DNA of 40,605 bases from an uncultured Erysipelotrichaceae bacterium. Lineage in GTDB: Bacteria > Bacillota_I > Bacilli_A > Erysipelotrichales > Coprobacillaceae. The translations under genes were made by a program, and so were the position numbers. The stretch is taken from contig CAJUOS010000013.1 in the NCBI GenBank assembly GCA_910588075.1, forward strand, positions 1 through 40,605. Direction: 5' to 3'. The notes under the pieces are model-generated. The model searched no databases. It was not told the origin of the DNA and saw only the letters and a list, made by a program, of their open reading frames with translations. This document shows, one piece after another, positions 7,817-15,972 of the stretch (the stretch's first letter is position 1; each line of letters opens with the position of its first letter).

Positions 7817-8608
7817 ATGTTTGTAGAAGCTTTGCTAGTAGCGATAGTTGTGGCTATGTGTTACTATTTGAATTGTTGGTTTGGATATATTTTTACAGAT
7901 AAACCAATTATTGTTGGAACATTAGTAGGTTTTGTTTTAGGTGATTTACAGACTGGTATTATTTGTGGGGCTACATTTGAGTTAATTTTCTTAGGGGCAG
8001 TTAATATTGGTGGAGCAGTTCCAAGCGATCCTTTAGCAGGAACAGCAGTATCAACAGCTTTTGTTATTTTAACAGGAATGTCTACTGAGGAAGCCATGGC
8101 TTTAGCAATCCCAACAGGTTTGTTGATGGCACAAGTTCAAATGCTTTCATACATTTTCCCAAGTTTTTTCAATGGTTATGTTGATAGTTTGATTGAAAGA
8201 GATAAAGATAAAGGATTTGGATGGATGGTTGTTGCTATTTTACTTATTCGTTCATTTATAGAAGCTATATTCCCATTCATAGTTATCTTTTTAGGAACAG
8301 ATGTAATAACTGCAATTATGGCATATTTACCAGAAGTTGTTACTGGTGGATTCTCTGTTGCTGGAGGAATGTTGGCTGCAGTCGGATTTGCAATGTTATT
8401 AAAGATGATTTGGACTAAAGAGCTCGCTGTATATTTCTTTGTTGGTTTCTTTATGGCTACATATTTGAATATTCCAACACTAGGAATTGCAATTGCAGGG
8501 TTATTATATTGTATCGTTAAATATTATGCTATGAAAGAACAACCATCTTATACACAGATAAGTGGTATGAATGCTTCATTAGGAGAGGAGGATTTATTCA
8601 ATGACTAA
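7817..8608 (+). CDS. PTS EIIC component, sorbose/mannose family (system 1)
   Basis: A 263-residue polytopic membrane protein of the EII-Sor type, with several hydrophobic segments and the family-typical early stretch ending VGFVLGDLQTGIICGATFELIFLG. It forms the translocation channel with EIID. An AAGGAGG RBS precedes the ATG. The gene overlaps the EIID start by eight bases. Substrate cannot be read from the sequence. Confidence 0.9.
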   Translation: MFVEALLVAIVVAMCYYLNCWFGYIFTDKPIIVGTLVGFVLGDLQTGIICGATFELIFLGAVNIGGAVPSDPLAGTAVSTAFVILTGMSTEEAMALAIPTGLLMAQVQMLSYIFPSFFNGYVDSLIERDKDKGFGWMVVAILLIRSFIEAIFPFIVIFLGTDVITAIMAYLPEVVTGGFSVAGGMLAAVGFAMLLKMIWTKELAVYFFVGFFMATYLNIPTLGIAIAGLLYCIVKYYAMKEQPSYTQISGMNASLGEEDLFND

Positions 8609-9434
8609 GAAAAATTCAATTTTACATTTAGAGCCAGAAGATAAAAAAATGGTTAATTCTATTGCTTGGAGAATGATGGTAGGAAGTTCTCCCTATCAAT
8701 ATGAAAAAATGCAGGCACTTTCTTTTCTTTATGCAATGACACCAGCAATTAAACGTTATTATAAAGATGATAAAGAAGGCCGTATTGCTGCTTATAAGCG
8801 TCATTGGGAACTTTGGAATACAACTCCACAAGTTGCTGGAATTGTTGCAGGGTTAGCGGCTTCCATGGAACGTGAAGCAGCAGCAAATCCTGATTATGAT
8901 GTAAGTAGTATTAATGCTCTTAAAGTTTCTTTAATGGGTCCATTAGCAGGGATTGGAGATTCTTTCTTTTGGGGATCTTTAAAAATTATAGCAACAGGCA
9001 TTGGGGTTTCCTTCGCATTACAAGGGAATATATTAGGTCCAATTTTATATTTCTTAGTTTATAATATTCCATCATCTTTAGTAAGGCATTTATTTCCAGT
9101 TATAGGATTTAATTTAGGAAATAGTTTTATGGAAAAAATGAATAAAGCTGGAATTATGCCATTCTTAACAAAATGTTGTAATATTATTGGAATTATGATG
9201 ATAGGAGCTATGGCATGTTCAATGGTTACACTTAAAATTCCATTTGTATATGAAGCACATGGAGCTACTATCAATGTTCAAGAAATTATAGATTCTATTT
9301 TACCAAATGCATTACCAATGGGTCTTACATTGTTATGTTTTTGGATGTTACGAAAGAAAAATGTTTCACCAACAATACTTATTATTTTATTGATTGTTGT
9401 TTCTATTGCATTACATGCAATTGGTATTTTATAG
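8601..9434 (+). CDS. PTS EIID component, mannose family (system 1)
   Basis: A 277-residue EIID. It shows the family hallmarks NYE/QYEKMQALSFLYAM near residue 33-45, MGPLAGIGDSFFWG in the middle and a hydrophobic C-terminal half ending LHAIGIL. It completes the membrane complex with EIIC. The overlap with EIIC implies coupled translation. The following 47-base gap contains only an RBS for the epimerase gene and no terminator, so transcription probably continues. Confidence 0.9.
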   Translation: MTKKNSILHLEPEDKKMVNSIAWRMMVGSSPYQYEKMQALSFLYAMTPAIKRYYKDDKEGRIAAYKRHWELWNTTPQVAGIVAGLAASMEREAAANPDYDVSSINALKVSLMGPLAGIGDSFFWGSLKIIATGIGVSFALQGNILGPILYFLVYNIPSSLVRHLFPVIGFNLGNSFMEKMNKAGIMPFLTKCCNIIGIMMIGAMACSMVTLKIPFVYEAHGATINVQEIIDSILPNALPMGLTLLCFWMLRKKNVSPTILIILLIVVSIALHAIGIL

Positions 9435-9481
9435 AATATAAAAATAAATGAAAAGATTGATATAAAAATAAGGAGAAAATA

Positions 9482-10258
9482 ATGATGTTAAGTAAAGAAG
9501 AAATTATTGAAAGTTTAAAAGGTGGTTTAATTGTTTCTTGTCAAACAGAACCAGGAGATTGTATTCATAATGATGGACAGACAGTTGTTACAATGGCAAA
9601 GGCTGCACAATGGGGTGGAGCAGTAGCTATTCGTGCAAATAGTCCAGAACAAGTAAAGGCCATACATGAAGCAGTTGATCTTCCAATTATAGGATTAGAT
9701 AAAATTTATTATGATAATATGGATCATATAATTATGACACCAACAATTGAACATGCGAAAGCATTATGGGAAGCAGGAGCAAGAATTATCGCCTTAGAAG
9801 CAACAGAGCGTCCAAATCATTTAGGAGTACCAACTCGTGATTTGATTCCTGCAATTAAAAGAGAACTTCCAGATGCAATTATTTTTGCAGATGTGGATAA
9901 TATAGAGAATGCAAAAGCAGCAGCTATGTTAGGTGCAGATATTGTAGCACCAACATTAACAGGATATACAGAAGCAACAGCTTATGTTACTGAACCACCA
10001 GCATTTAGAGAGATTGCACAAATGTGTCGAGAAGTAGATGTTCCAGTTGTTATGGAAGGACATGTTTATGATCCAGAATCAGCAATGAAAAGTTTATATC
10101 TTGGATGTCATGCAGTTGTTGTAGGTAGTGCTATAACACGACCTCATTTTATTGTTAAAAGATTTACTGATTTAATGGGTAAATTCCCATCAGATTCTAA
10201 TTGGAGAAATGATGAAAAGAAATGGACAGGACCAATTACTCAAATAAATAAAGATTAA
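9482..10258 (+). CDS. NanE-like sugar-phosphate 2-epimerase (PF04131 family)
   Basis: A 258-residue TIM-barrel protein resembling N-acylglucosamine-6-phosphate 2-epimerase. The opening GGLIVSCQ, the GGAVAIRAN motif, a Lys in IIGLDKIYY aligning with the NanE catalytic Lys, the Glu in VMEGHVYDP and the phosphate-binding HAVVVGSAITRP are all present. Classical NanE has KRDYPDS and EGRI; here these read DKIYYDN and EGHV, so two Arg positions differ and the substrate may not be ManNAc-6-P. It is also somewhat longer than the usual 220-235. No sialic acid lyase, kinase or deacetylase gene is nearby. In context it should act on the sugar phosphate made by the PTS, before or beside the glycyl radical enzyme. 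Two adjacent ATGs are possible starts, both with AAGGAG upstream. Confidence 0.75.
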   Translation: MMLSKEEIIESLKGGLIVSCQTEPGDCIHNDGQTVVTMAKAAQWGGAVAIRANSPEQVKAIHEAVDLPIIGLDKIYYDNMDHIIMTPTIEHAKALWEAGARIIALEATERPNHLGVPTRDLIPAIKRELPDAIIFADVDNIENAKAAAMLGADIVAPTLTGYTEATAYVTEPPAFREIAQMCREVDVPVVMEGHVYDPESAMKSLYLGCHAVVVGSAITRPHFIVKRFTDLMGKFPSDSNWRNDEKKWTGPITQINKD

Positions 10259-10278
10259 TAAATAAGGAGGTATATTTT

Positions 10279-12582
10279 ATGGGTAGTATCGTAGATGAAG
10301 GATTATCTGGAGAAAACAATGTAGAAATTCTTGCAAAATTACCATGTGAAAAATCTTTACAAGAACAGTTGGAAGTCATGGAACTTTATACTGAAAAGCA
10401 TAAAGAAACAAAAGGTATGTCTAAAGGAAAAAGAGAAATTGCTTGTATGAGAGTTTTATTTCCTAGAATGTTTCGTAAAAGACAAAAAGAAGATTTATTT
10501 GTAGGAAGATATGATGCCTTACCTATTGGATTTGGAGCAGTTACTTCATTAGGTGGTGTTGGACATTATTGTGTATTTGGAAAATTAAACACATTTCAAC
10601 AACAATTAGAAAAGGAAGAAGATAAACAAAGGGTTAATGCACTTATTGAATATTGGAATGATCATGATTTAAAAGCAAAACATGCTAGAAAATATAATGA
10701 TAAAATTGTCAATAAAGTTTTTTCAAAAAATTCTCTAGATGCACCTATTGAAAGTTCAGCACGTTTGAGTGGAATGATGCTAGACTACAATAAGTTAGTT
10801 GAAAAAGGAGTTAAAGGATTACGAGAAGAAACTTTATCTAGAATGTGTGATGATAAAGATAATGAATTCTATTTAGCTGTATTAGATGCACTAGACTTAT
10901 TTAGTGATTGTTGTGATTATTTGGCAAAACAGGTTGAAAATGAAATAACATATGCAGATAAAGACCAAATAGAAAATTTAAAAGTCATCGTTGAAAGTCT
11001 TCGTGTTATTAGAGAAGAACCACCTAAAACATTTCATCAAGCAATTCAAATTGTATGGCTTTATGCTATCTTAGCTGGAATTATTAATTATGGAAGATTA
11101 GATGATGTTGTCGGAACATTCTTAAAACATGATTTAGATACAGGATATATTACCTATGATAAAGCAAAAGAATATGTCAAATGTCTTTGGACAATGATAG
11201 AAAATAAAAGAACAACAGTGAATGGAAGAGTTATTGTTGGTGGAAGAGGAAGAAAAGATCCTGAAGCAGCAGATATTTTCACAAGAATTGCTTTAGAAGT
11301 ATGTCATGAATGTCGATATGTAGAACCACAATTCACATTAAGAATATATGAAGATACACCAGAAGATATATTTGATAAAGCAATGCAATGTTTAGCAGAT
11401 GGAGCAACATATCCAACTTTATATAATGATAAAGTACATGTACCAGGATTAGCACATTGTATGAAAGTATCAGAAAAAGAAGCAGAACAATATGTACCAT
11501 TTGGTTGTGGAGAAATGAATATTGTTGGAAAAACAGTAGGACCTCCAAATGCAACAATTAACTTAATAAAAACTTTAAATATTTTTATGAATAATGGTAT
11601 TGATCCTTATGATAATTTATATAAAGGTGATGGAGTACATTTAAAGAAATTAGAAGAAATATCTTCTTATCAAGAATTTTATAATGAATATTTAGTCTTG
11701 GTTGATCATTATTTAGATAAACTTTCATATTCTCAAGCAAAGTCATATGAAAGTATGAATAAAGATGTTGATTTTGTTTTTAATAGTATTTTAATGGATA
11801 ATTGTTTAGCCAATGGAAAACCACTTCTAGGAGGCGGAATCACATATCTTGGAGGATGTTGTGAAACATTTGGAAATACAAATACAGCAGATGCTCTAAC
11901 AGCTATAAAAAAACTTGTTTTTGATGAAAAGAAATATACATTGACTGAAATCAATAAAGCATTACTTGCAGATTTTGAAGGATATGAAATGATGAGAAAA
12001 GATATGCTTGCATGCCCAAAATATGGAAATGATGATGACTATGCAGATAATATTTATTTAGAACTATATGATCATGTTTCAAAATATACACGAGAGTCAG
12101 GAATTCGTAATGGGTTACATCATTATGGAATTGTCATTATAAATAACCAGCAAAATACAGATTGGGGATTATTAACAAGTGCATCAGCTGATGGAAGAAA
12201 GAATACAGTTTACTTAAATCCAAGTAATAATCCACAAGGAGGAGCAGATAAAAATGGTCCAACAGCTGTATTAAAATCTATATCAAAATTAGATTCACGT
12301 TTTCATTTAGGATCAGTTCAAAATATTAAATTCCAAAGTGATTTCTTTAAAGAAAATATGGGAAAAATTAAAACAATGATTAAAACATATTTTAATCAAT
12401 TAGGTGGATGTCAATTAATGGTTACTGTTGTAGATGCTGGAGCATTAGAAGATGCAATGGTACATCCTGAAAAATATCCAGATATGATTGTTAGAGTAAG
12501 TGGGTTTAGTGCAGTATTTGTTAATCTAAGTAAAGAGGTACAGATAGAATTATTGAGTAGAACATTGAATGCGAGGGTGTAA
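10279..12582 (+). CDS. Glycyl radical enzyme (pyruvate formate-lyase superfamily), probable sugar-phosphate lyase/dehydratase of unknown substrate
   Basis: A 767-residue GRE. The glycyl loop is RVSGFSAVFVN with Gly742 as the predicted radical site. The thiyl Cys410 lies in YVPFGCGEMN with Glu412 as general base. Most characterised dehydratase or lyase members have GCVE at this place; GCGE is unusual. It is not pyruvate formate-lyase itself, which has two adjacent Cys. Length is close to the superfamily norm (about 750-850). Neighbours indicate a PTS-imported phosphorylated substrate. The E. coli GREs YbiW and PflD open 1,5-anhydroglucitol-6-P and 1,5-anhydromannitol-6-P, a precedent for a PTS-fed GRE, but the companion aldolase and dehydrogenase are not in this window. 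An AAGGAGG RBS precedes the ATG, and the activase gene follows two bases after the stop. Confidence 0.9.
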   Translation: MGSIVDEGLSGENNVEILAKLPCEKSLQEQLEVMELYTEKHKETKGMSKGKREIACMRVLFPRMFRKRQKEDLFVGRYDALPIGFGAVTSLGGVGHYCVFGKLNTFQQQLEKEEDKQRVNALIEYWNDHDLKAKHARKYNDKIVNKVFSKNSLDAPIESSARLSGMMLDYNKLVEKGVKGLREETLSRMCDDKDNEFYLAVLDALDLFSDCCDYLAKQVENEITYADKDQIENLKVIVESLRVIREEPPKTFHQAIQIVWLYAILAGIINYGRLDDVVGTFLKHDLDTGYITYDKAKEYVKCLWTMIENKRTTVNGRVIVGGRGRKDPEAADIFTRIALEVCHECRYVEPQFTLRIYEDTPEDIFDKAMQCLADGATYPTLYNDKVHVPGLAHCMKVSEKEAEQYVPFGCGEMNIVGKTVGPPNATINLIKTLNIFMNNGIDPYDNLYKGDGVHLKKLEEISSYQEFYNEYLVLVDHYLDKLSYSQAKSYESMNKDVDFVFNSILMDNCLANGKPLLGGGITYLGGCCETFGNTNTADALTAIKKLVFDEKKYTLTEINKALLADFEGYEMMRKDMLACPKYGNDDDYADNIYLELYDHVSKYTRESGIRNGLHHYGIVIINNQQNTDWGLLTSASADGRKNTVYLNPSNNPQGGADKNGPTAVLKSISKLDSRFHLGSVQNIKFQSDFFKENMGKIKTMIKTYFNQLGGCQLMVTVVDAGALEDAMVHPEKYPDMIVRVSGFSAVFVNLSKEVQIELLSRTLNARV

Positions 12583-12584
12583 TC

Positions 12585-13487
12585 ATGAAAGCATATATTA
12601 TGGAAATAGAAAAATTTGCTATACATGATGGACCAGGTATAAGAAGTGTAGTATTTCTACAAGGGTGTCCATTAAGATGCCCATGGTGTGCTAATCCAGA
12701 ATCACAAGAAATACAATCACAACTAATGTATAAAGAAAAAACATGTATTAAGTGTGGGAAATGTATTGCAAATTGTCCACAAAAAGCAATTTCTGTGGTT
12801 GATGGACAATTAAAATTTGATAGAAAAAAATGTATCAAATGTGAAACATGTGCAGTGAATTGTCCTGTAAGTGCAATCCATTTTATTGGAAAAAGTGTTG
12901 AAATAGAAGATATTATACAAGAGGTATTAAAAGATAGAGCTTTCTATATTGAATCTGGAGGAGGAGTAACAATATCTGGAGGAGAACCATTTGTACAGTT
13001 TTCAGTATTAAAAGAATTGTTAATGAAATTAAAAGAAGAAGGAATATCAACAGCTGTTGAAACAACAGGAGATACAGATTGGAAAAATATTGAAGAATGT
13101 CTTCCATATATTGATTTGTTTTTATTTGATGTTAAGCATAGTCAAGCTTCTGAAATAGAAAGAGTTACAAAAGGGAATGGAGAACGAATTTTATTAAATC
13201 TCAAAAAATTAGCTTCGCTTGCTGCTGATAAAATCATTATAAGAACACCTGTTATACCAGAATTTAATTATAATCAAACGACTTTAACAGAAATTATTGA
13301 TTTAGGAGCAAAATACCATGTATTACAAATACACTTACTACCTTATCATACATTAGGAACATCAAAATATGAACAACTAGATAGAGAATATACTTTACAA
13401 GGTATAAAAATGTTATCAAAAGAAGATTTAAAAGATTATGTTGAATACGGGAAAAGTCTAGGTGTTAATATACAAGCAGGTGGATAA
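12585..13487 (+). CDS. Glycyl radical enzyme activase (radical SAM)
   Basis: A 300-residue activating enzyme. The radical-SAM cluster motif CxxxCxxC is at Cys28, Cys32, Cys35 (GCPLRCPWCANPES), preceded by the activase-typical HDGPGIR. An inserted bi-cluster ferredoxin domain (about 50-105) has two CxxCxxCxxxC motifs. The SAM-binding GGE is in ISGGEP. This architecture is that of GRE activases with auxiliary clusters, as opposed to the short PflA. It abstracts a hydrogen from the partner's glycine (Gly742 of the preceding gene) using SAM and reduced iron-sulfur cluster. Two bases separate it from the GRE gene. It is the last gene of the operon. Confidence 0.93.
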   Translation: MKAYIMEIEKFAIHDGPGIRSVVFLQGCPLRCPWCANPESQEIQSQLMYKEKTCIKCGKCIANCPQKAISVVDGQLKFDRKKCIKCETCAVNCPVSAIHFIGKSVEIEDIIQEVLKDRAFYIESGGGVTISGGEPFVQFSVLKELLMKLKEEGISTAVETTGDTDWKNIEECLPYIDLFLFDVKHSQASEIERVTKGNGERILLNLKKLASLAADKIIIRTPVIPEFNYNQTTLTEIIDLGAKYHVLQIHLLPYHTLGTSKYEQLDREYTLQGIKMLSKEDLKDYVEYGKSLGVNIQAGG

Positions 13488-13546
13488 AAGTATACACAAT
13501 TAAATATTTATTCGGTGTTATGGTTTTCTGTTTTAAAAAATAAATT

Positions 13547-13570
13547 GGAAATAAATATTTCCTTTTTATT
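13547..13570 (+). terminator. Weak candidate terminator of the GRE operon
   Basis: GGAAAT-AAAT-ATTTCC followed by five T. Six pairs only, so readthrough to the stronger terminator at 13750 is possible. Confidence 0.35.
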
Positions 13571-13628
13571 CAAGAAAAAAGATTTACTAAATTAAACATT
13601 ATATAATATTTAATATAATGATGAACAT

Positions 13629-13736
13629 ATAGAAATGTCATACATAAAAGAATATATTCTCCCTAATGAATTTTAATGCAATTTTTCTATTTATCGTCCA
13701 AACTACTTACATATATATTTAAAATGACATTTCTAT
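13629..13736 (+). ncRNA. Candidate structured RNA or long-loop terminator
   Basis: A perfect 13-bp inverted repeat (core TAGAAATGTCAT / ATGACATTTCTA) encloses 82 bases that include the palindrome AGAATATATTCT (13649-13660). A T-run follows the closing helix at once. I recognise no known RNA family. It might be a small RNA, a 3' structure of the GRE operon mRNA, or chance. Confidence 0.3.
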
Positions 13737-13749
13737 TTTTTATTTATAG

Positions 13750-13775
13750 AGTATCTTAGATAGATACTTTTTTTT
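13750..13775 (+). terminator. Strong Rho-independent terminator in the gap
   Basis: AGTATCT-TAGAT-AGATACT followed by eight T. No gene ends just upstream, so it either finishes the long GRE operon transcript or a separate small transcript. Confidence 0.75.
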
Positions 13776-13914
13776 ATAAATAAAAAGAAGTATCTAAATT
13801 TTATAAAAATAAGATTGATTTATTGCATAGAATAGAAATATGTTATATGATACTTTTGATAATAGTTGACGAAAGTTGAAGGTATAAAAATATTTAAGAT
13901 AGAAGATGGTATAA

Positions 13915-14949
13915 ATGAACAAAAGTACAACCCAAAGTTTACGGAAAATAAATCAAGAAAAAATTATTAAAGCATTACGTGATTATGGAGAAAGTAATAA
14001 AAATCAATTGTCAGAATATACATCATTAAGTGTTGGTACGTGTTATAACATTTTGATGGACTTATTAGAAACAAAAGAAGTTGTACGAGGAAATGGCTTT
14101 GTTTCAACAGGTGGAAGAAAAGCAAAAAGCTATAAATTGAATGAAGATTTTTCATATATATTAGCAATATCAATGCATAGAGAATTTGATTCAATCTATT
14201 ATATTTTAAGAGTATATAATCATATAGATAATCAAGTTTATGAACATACTTCTCAAAAAGGTGTTATAAGTTTTGAAAATCTATGTGAAGATATAGATAA
14301 AATAATAGGACAGTTTCCTAATATATATGTTATTTCCTTGGCAATACCGGCTGTTATTTCTAAAGAGGGAGAAGTAGAGACAATTTCTTTGGTGAAAGGA
14401 TTGGAGAAAATGTCTCATATTCATATCAAAGAAAGACTTGAGGTAATGTTTCAAAAGAAAGTCATTGTAGATAATGATGTTAATGTTGCGACTATTGGAT
14501 ATTATTCATCACATACAAATATTCAAAACATAGCTTTTATATATCAACCTTTAGATGAGCTTGCAGGAATATCTTTTATTGTTGATGGACATTTATTAAG
14601 AGGGGAACATGGATTAATAGGAGAAGTTCCTTACTTACCAATATTAAATCAAAAGCAACAATATCAATATTTAAAGAAAGAAAATGGTCTTTATGAACTT
14701 TTGGTTCAATTTATAGTGTTAATTATGATTATGAATGATCCCCAACAAATTGTTATATGTTGTCAAAGAAAAATAGATATATCAAAGGTTTATAATGGTA
14801 TGTTGCAATATATTTCAGATAAGCATTTTTTTCCAGAGATTGTGATTTATAGTGATATTTATGAATTTATATTTAATGGTTTGTTATTAATGGGGAGAGA
14901 AATGCTTAATACAAATTTAGTTATGAAAACACAAGGTGTATATAAATAA
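13915..14949 (+). CDS. ROK-family transcriptional regulator, degenerate sugar domain
   Basis: A 344-residue protein with an N-terminal winged helix (about 1-75, resembling NagC/XylR: NQEKIIKALRDYGESNKNQLSEYTSLS) and a ROK-like ATPase-fold domain. DNDVNVATIGYY corresponds to the usual END-N-AA stretch. GEHGLIGEVPY corresponds to the GxxG-GE segment, but the Cys-rich zinc motif (CxCGxxGCxE) that normally follows is missing. Kinase activity is unlikely; ligand sensing may differ from ordinary ROK repressors. It is followed 12 bases later by a PHP phosphoesterase gene, so the two form one operon. The target may be its own operon or the upstream GRE region; this is not visible. The RBS is weak. 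Confidence 0.8.
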   Translation: MNKSTTQSLRKINQEKIIKALRDYGESNKNQLSEYTSLSVGTCYNILMDLLETKEVVRGNGFVSTGGRKAKSYKLNEDFSYILAISMHREFDSIYYILRVYNHIDNQVYEHTSQKGVISFENLCEDIDKIIGQFPNIYVISLAIPAVISKEGEVETISLVKGLEKMSHIHIKERLEVMFQKKVIVDNDVNVATIGYYSSHTNIQNIAFIYQPLDELAGISFIVDGHLLRGEHGLIGEVPYLPILNQKQQYQYLKKENGLYELLVQFIVLIMIMNDPQQIVICCQRKIDISKVYNGMLQYISDKHFFPEIVIYSDIYEFIFNGLLLMGREMLNTNLVMKTQGVYK

Positions 14950-14961
14950 GGAGGAGAGAAT

Positions 14962-15852
14962 ATGAAGAATTATATTGATTTACATATGCACAGTCAATAT
15001 AGTGATGATGGTGAATTTACACCATCAGAATTAGTAGAAATGTGTTATGAAAAGGGAATGAAAATTATGGCTATTGCAGATCATAATAGTGTGAAAGCTA
15101 TTGAGGAAGCAAAAACTAAAGCAAAAGAACTTGATATGATTTATATTCCAGCAATTGAAATTGATTGTACTTATAATACAATTAACTTACATGTTGTAGG
15201 ATATGGTATTGATTATCAGAGTGATGATTTTATTGCCTTGGAAGAAAATGTACTTAATCAAGAGTTGGCATCTTCAATGAAAAAAATTGAGTTAACTAAA
15301 GAATTAGGTTTTGATGTCAAAAAAGAAGAGTTGGATAAGTTATCAGACAATGGTGTTTATACTGGAGAAATGTTTGCTGAGGTTTTATTGAATAAGGAAG
15401 AATATCAAAATAATGAATTGTTAAAACCTTATCGTCCTAATGGAGAAAGAAGTGATAATCCATATGTTAATTTTTATTGGGATTATTATGCACAAGGAAA
15501 ACCTTGTTATACAGAGATGATTTATCCATCCTTAAAGGAGATAATTGATTTGATTCATAAACATGGAGGAAAGGCAGTATTAGCACATCCAGGTAACAAT
15601 CTCAAAAATAACTATGAGATTTTTGATGAAATGGTTGAATTGGGACTTGATGGAGTGGAAGCTTTTAGTAATTATCACAGTGAAGAAACTGTTCAGTATT
15701 TTTATGAAAAAGGGCAAAAGTATCAAATTATGGTAACTTGTGGAAGTGATTTTCATGGAAAGACCAAACCAGCTATTGAATTAGGTGAATGTCGTTGTCC
15801 ATTTGATGAAGAATTTATCGAAGTAGAATTAAAGAAGAACAATCTTATTTAA
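14962..15852 (+). CDS. PHP-domain phosphoesterase
   Basis: A 296-residue PHP protein. Metal-binding motifs are in order: DLHMHSQYSDDG at 5-16, IADHNSV at about 38-44, an acidic PAIEID, LAHPG at about residue 210, and the C-terminal GSDFHG. This resembles the TrpH/YciV group, members of which hydrolyse 3',5'-nucleoside bisphosphates or short RNA 5' ends; other PHP proteins are histidinol phosphatases, and histidine biosynthesis genes are absent here. It shares an operon with the ROK regulator (AAGGAGGAGAG RBS in the 12-base gap). A regulator plus phosphoesterase pair suggests a phosphorylated small molecule as substrate, which is inference. Confidence 0.82.
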   Translation: MKNYIDLHMHSQYSDDGEFTPSELVEMCYEKGMKIMAIADHNSVKAIEEAKTKAKELDMIYIPAIEIDCTYNTINLHVVGYGIDYQSDDFIALEENVLNQELASSMKKIELTKELGFDVKKEELDKLSDNGVYTGEMFAEVLLNKEEYQNNELLKPYRPNGERSDNPYVNFYWDYYAQGKPCYTEMIYPSLKEIIDLIHKHGGKAVLAHPGNNLKNNYEIFDEMVELGLDGVEAFSNYHSEETVQYFYEKGQKYQIMVTCGSDFHGKTKPAIELGECRCPFDEEFIEVELKKNNLI

Positions 15853-15878
15853 AATAGAACGAAAAGTTCTATTTTTTT
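15851..15878 (+). terminator. Rho-independent terminator after the PHP gene
   Basis: AATAGAAC-GAAAA-GTTCTATT followed by T; it begins at the PHP stop codon. Confidence 0.85.
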
Positions 15879-15972
15879 AGTTAAAGTTTTAAGTATATCT
15901 ATGTCTTTATTTGACAACTTTATTAAAACAAAGGTATTATAAAGAATATAATTATAAATGTAAGGAGGAAAT

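Larger units (their letters stand above)
13488..13914. other. Gene-free interval (427 bp) between the activase and the ROK regulator
   Basis: No convincing reading frame on either strand. It holds a weak hairpin with T-run just after the activase (13547-13570), two TATAAT-like hexamers (13602 and 13614), a long-range 13-bp inverted repeat (13629-13641 with 13724-13736) followed by T, and a strong terminator (13750-13775). The last 140 bases are AT-rich and presumably carry the promoter of the ROK gene, although I could not fix one with good spacing. Confidence 0.6.

Noticed and set aside
8128..8150. TGGCACAAG...ATGCT as a further sigma-54 promoter
   Set aside because: GG and GC are 13 bases apart, not ten, and the site is inside the EIIC gene.
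9482..10258. Sialic acid catabolism operon based on the NanE homologue
   Set aside because: No sialic acid lyase, ManNAc kinase, GlcNAc-6-P deacetylase or sialic acid transporter genes are near; neighbours are a PTS and a GRE.
10279..12582. Pyruvate formate-lyase
   Set aside because: PFL has two adjacent active-site cysteines; this protein has a single Cys followed by Gly-Glu, and the operon is sugar-PTS linked.
12521..12838. Antisense 105-residue frame over the GRE/activase junction
   Set aside because: It is the complement of the radical SAM and ferredoxin cysteine motifs and has no RBS or family resemblance.
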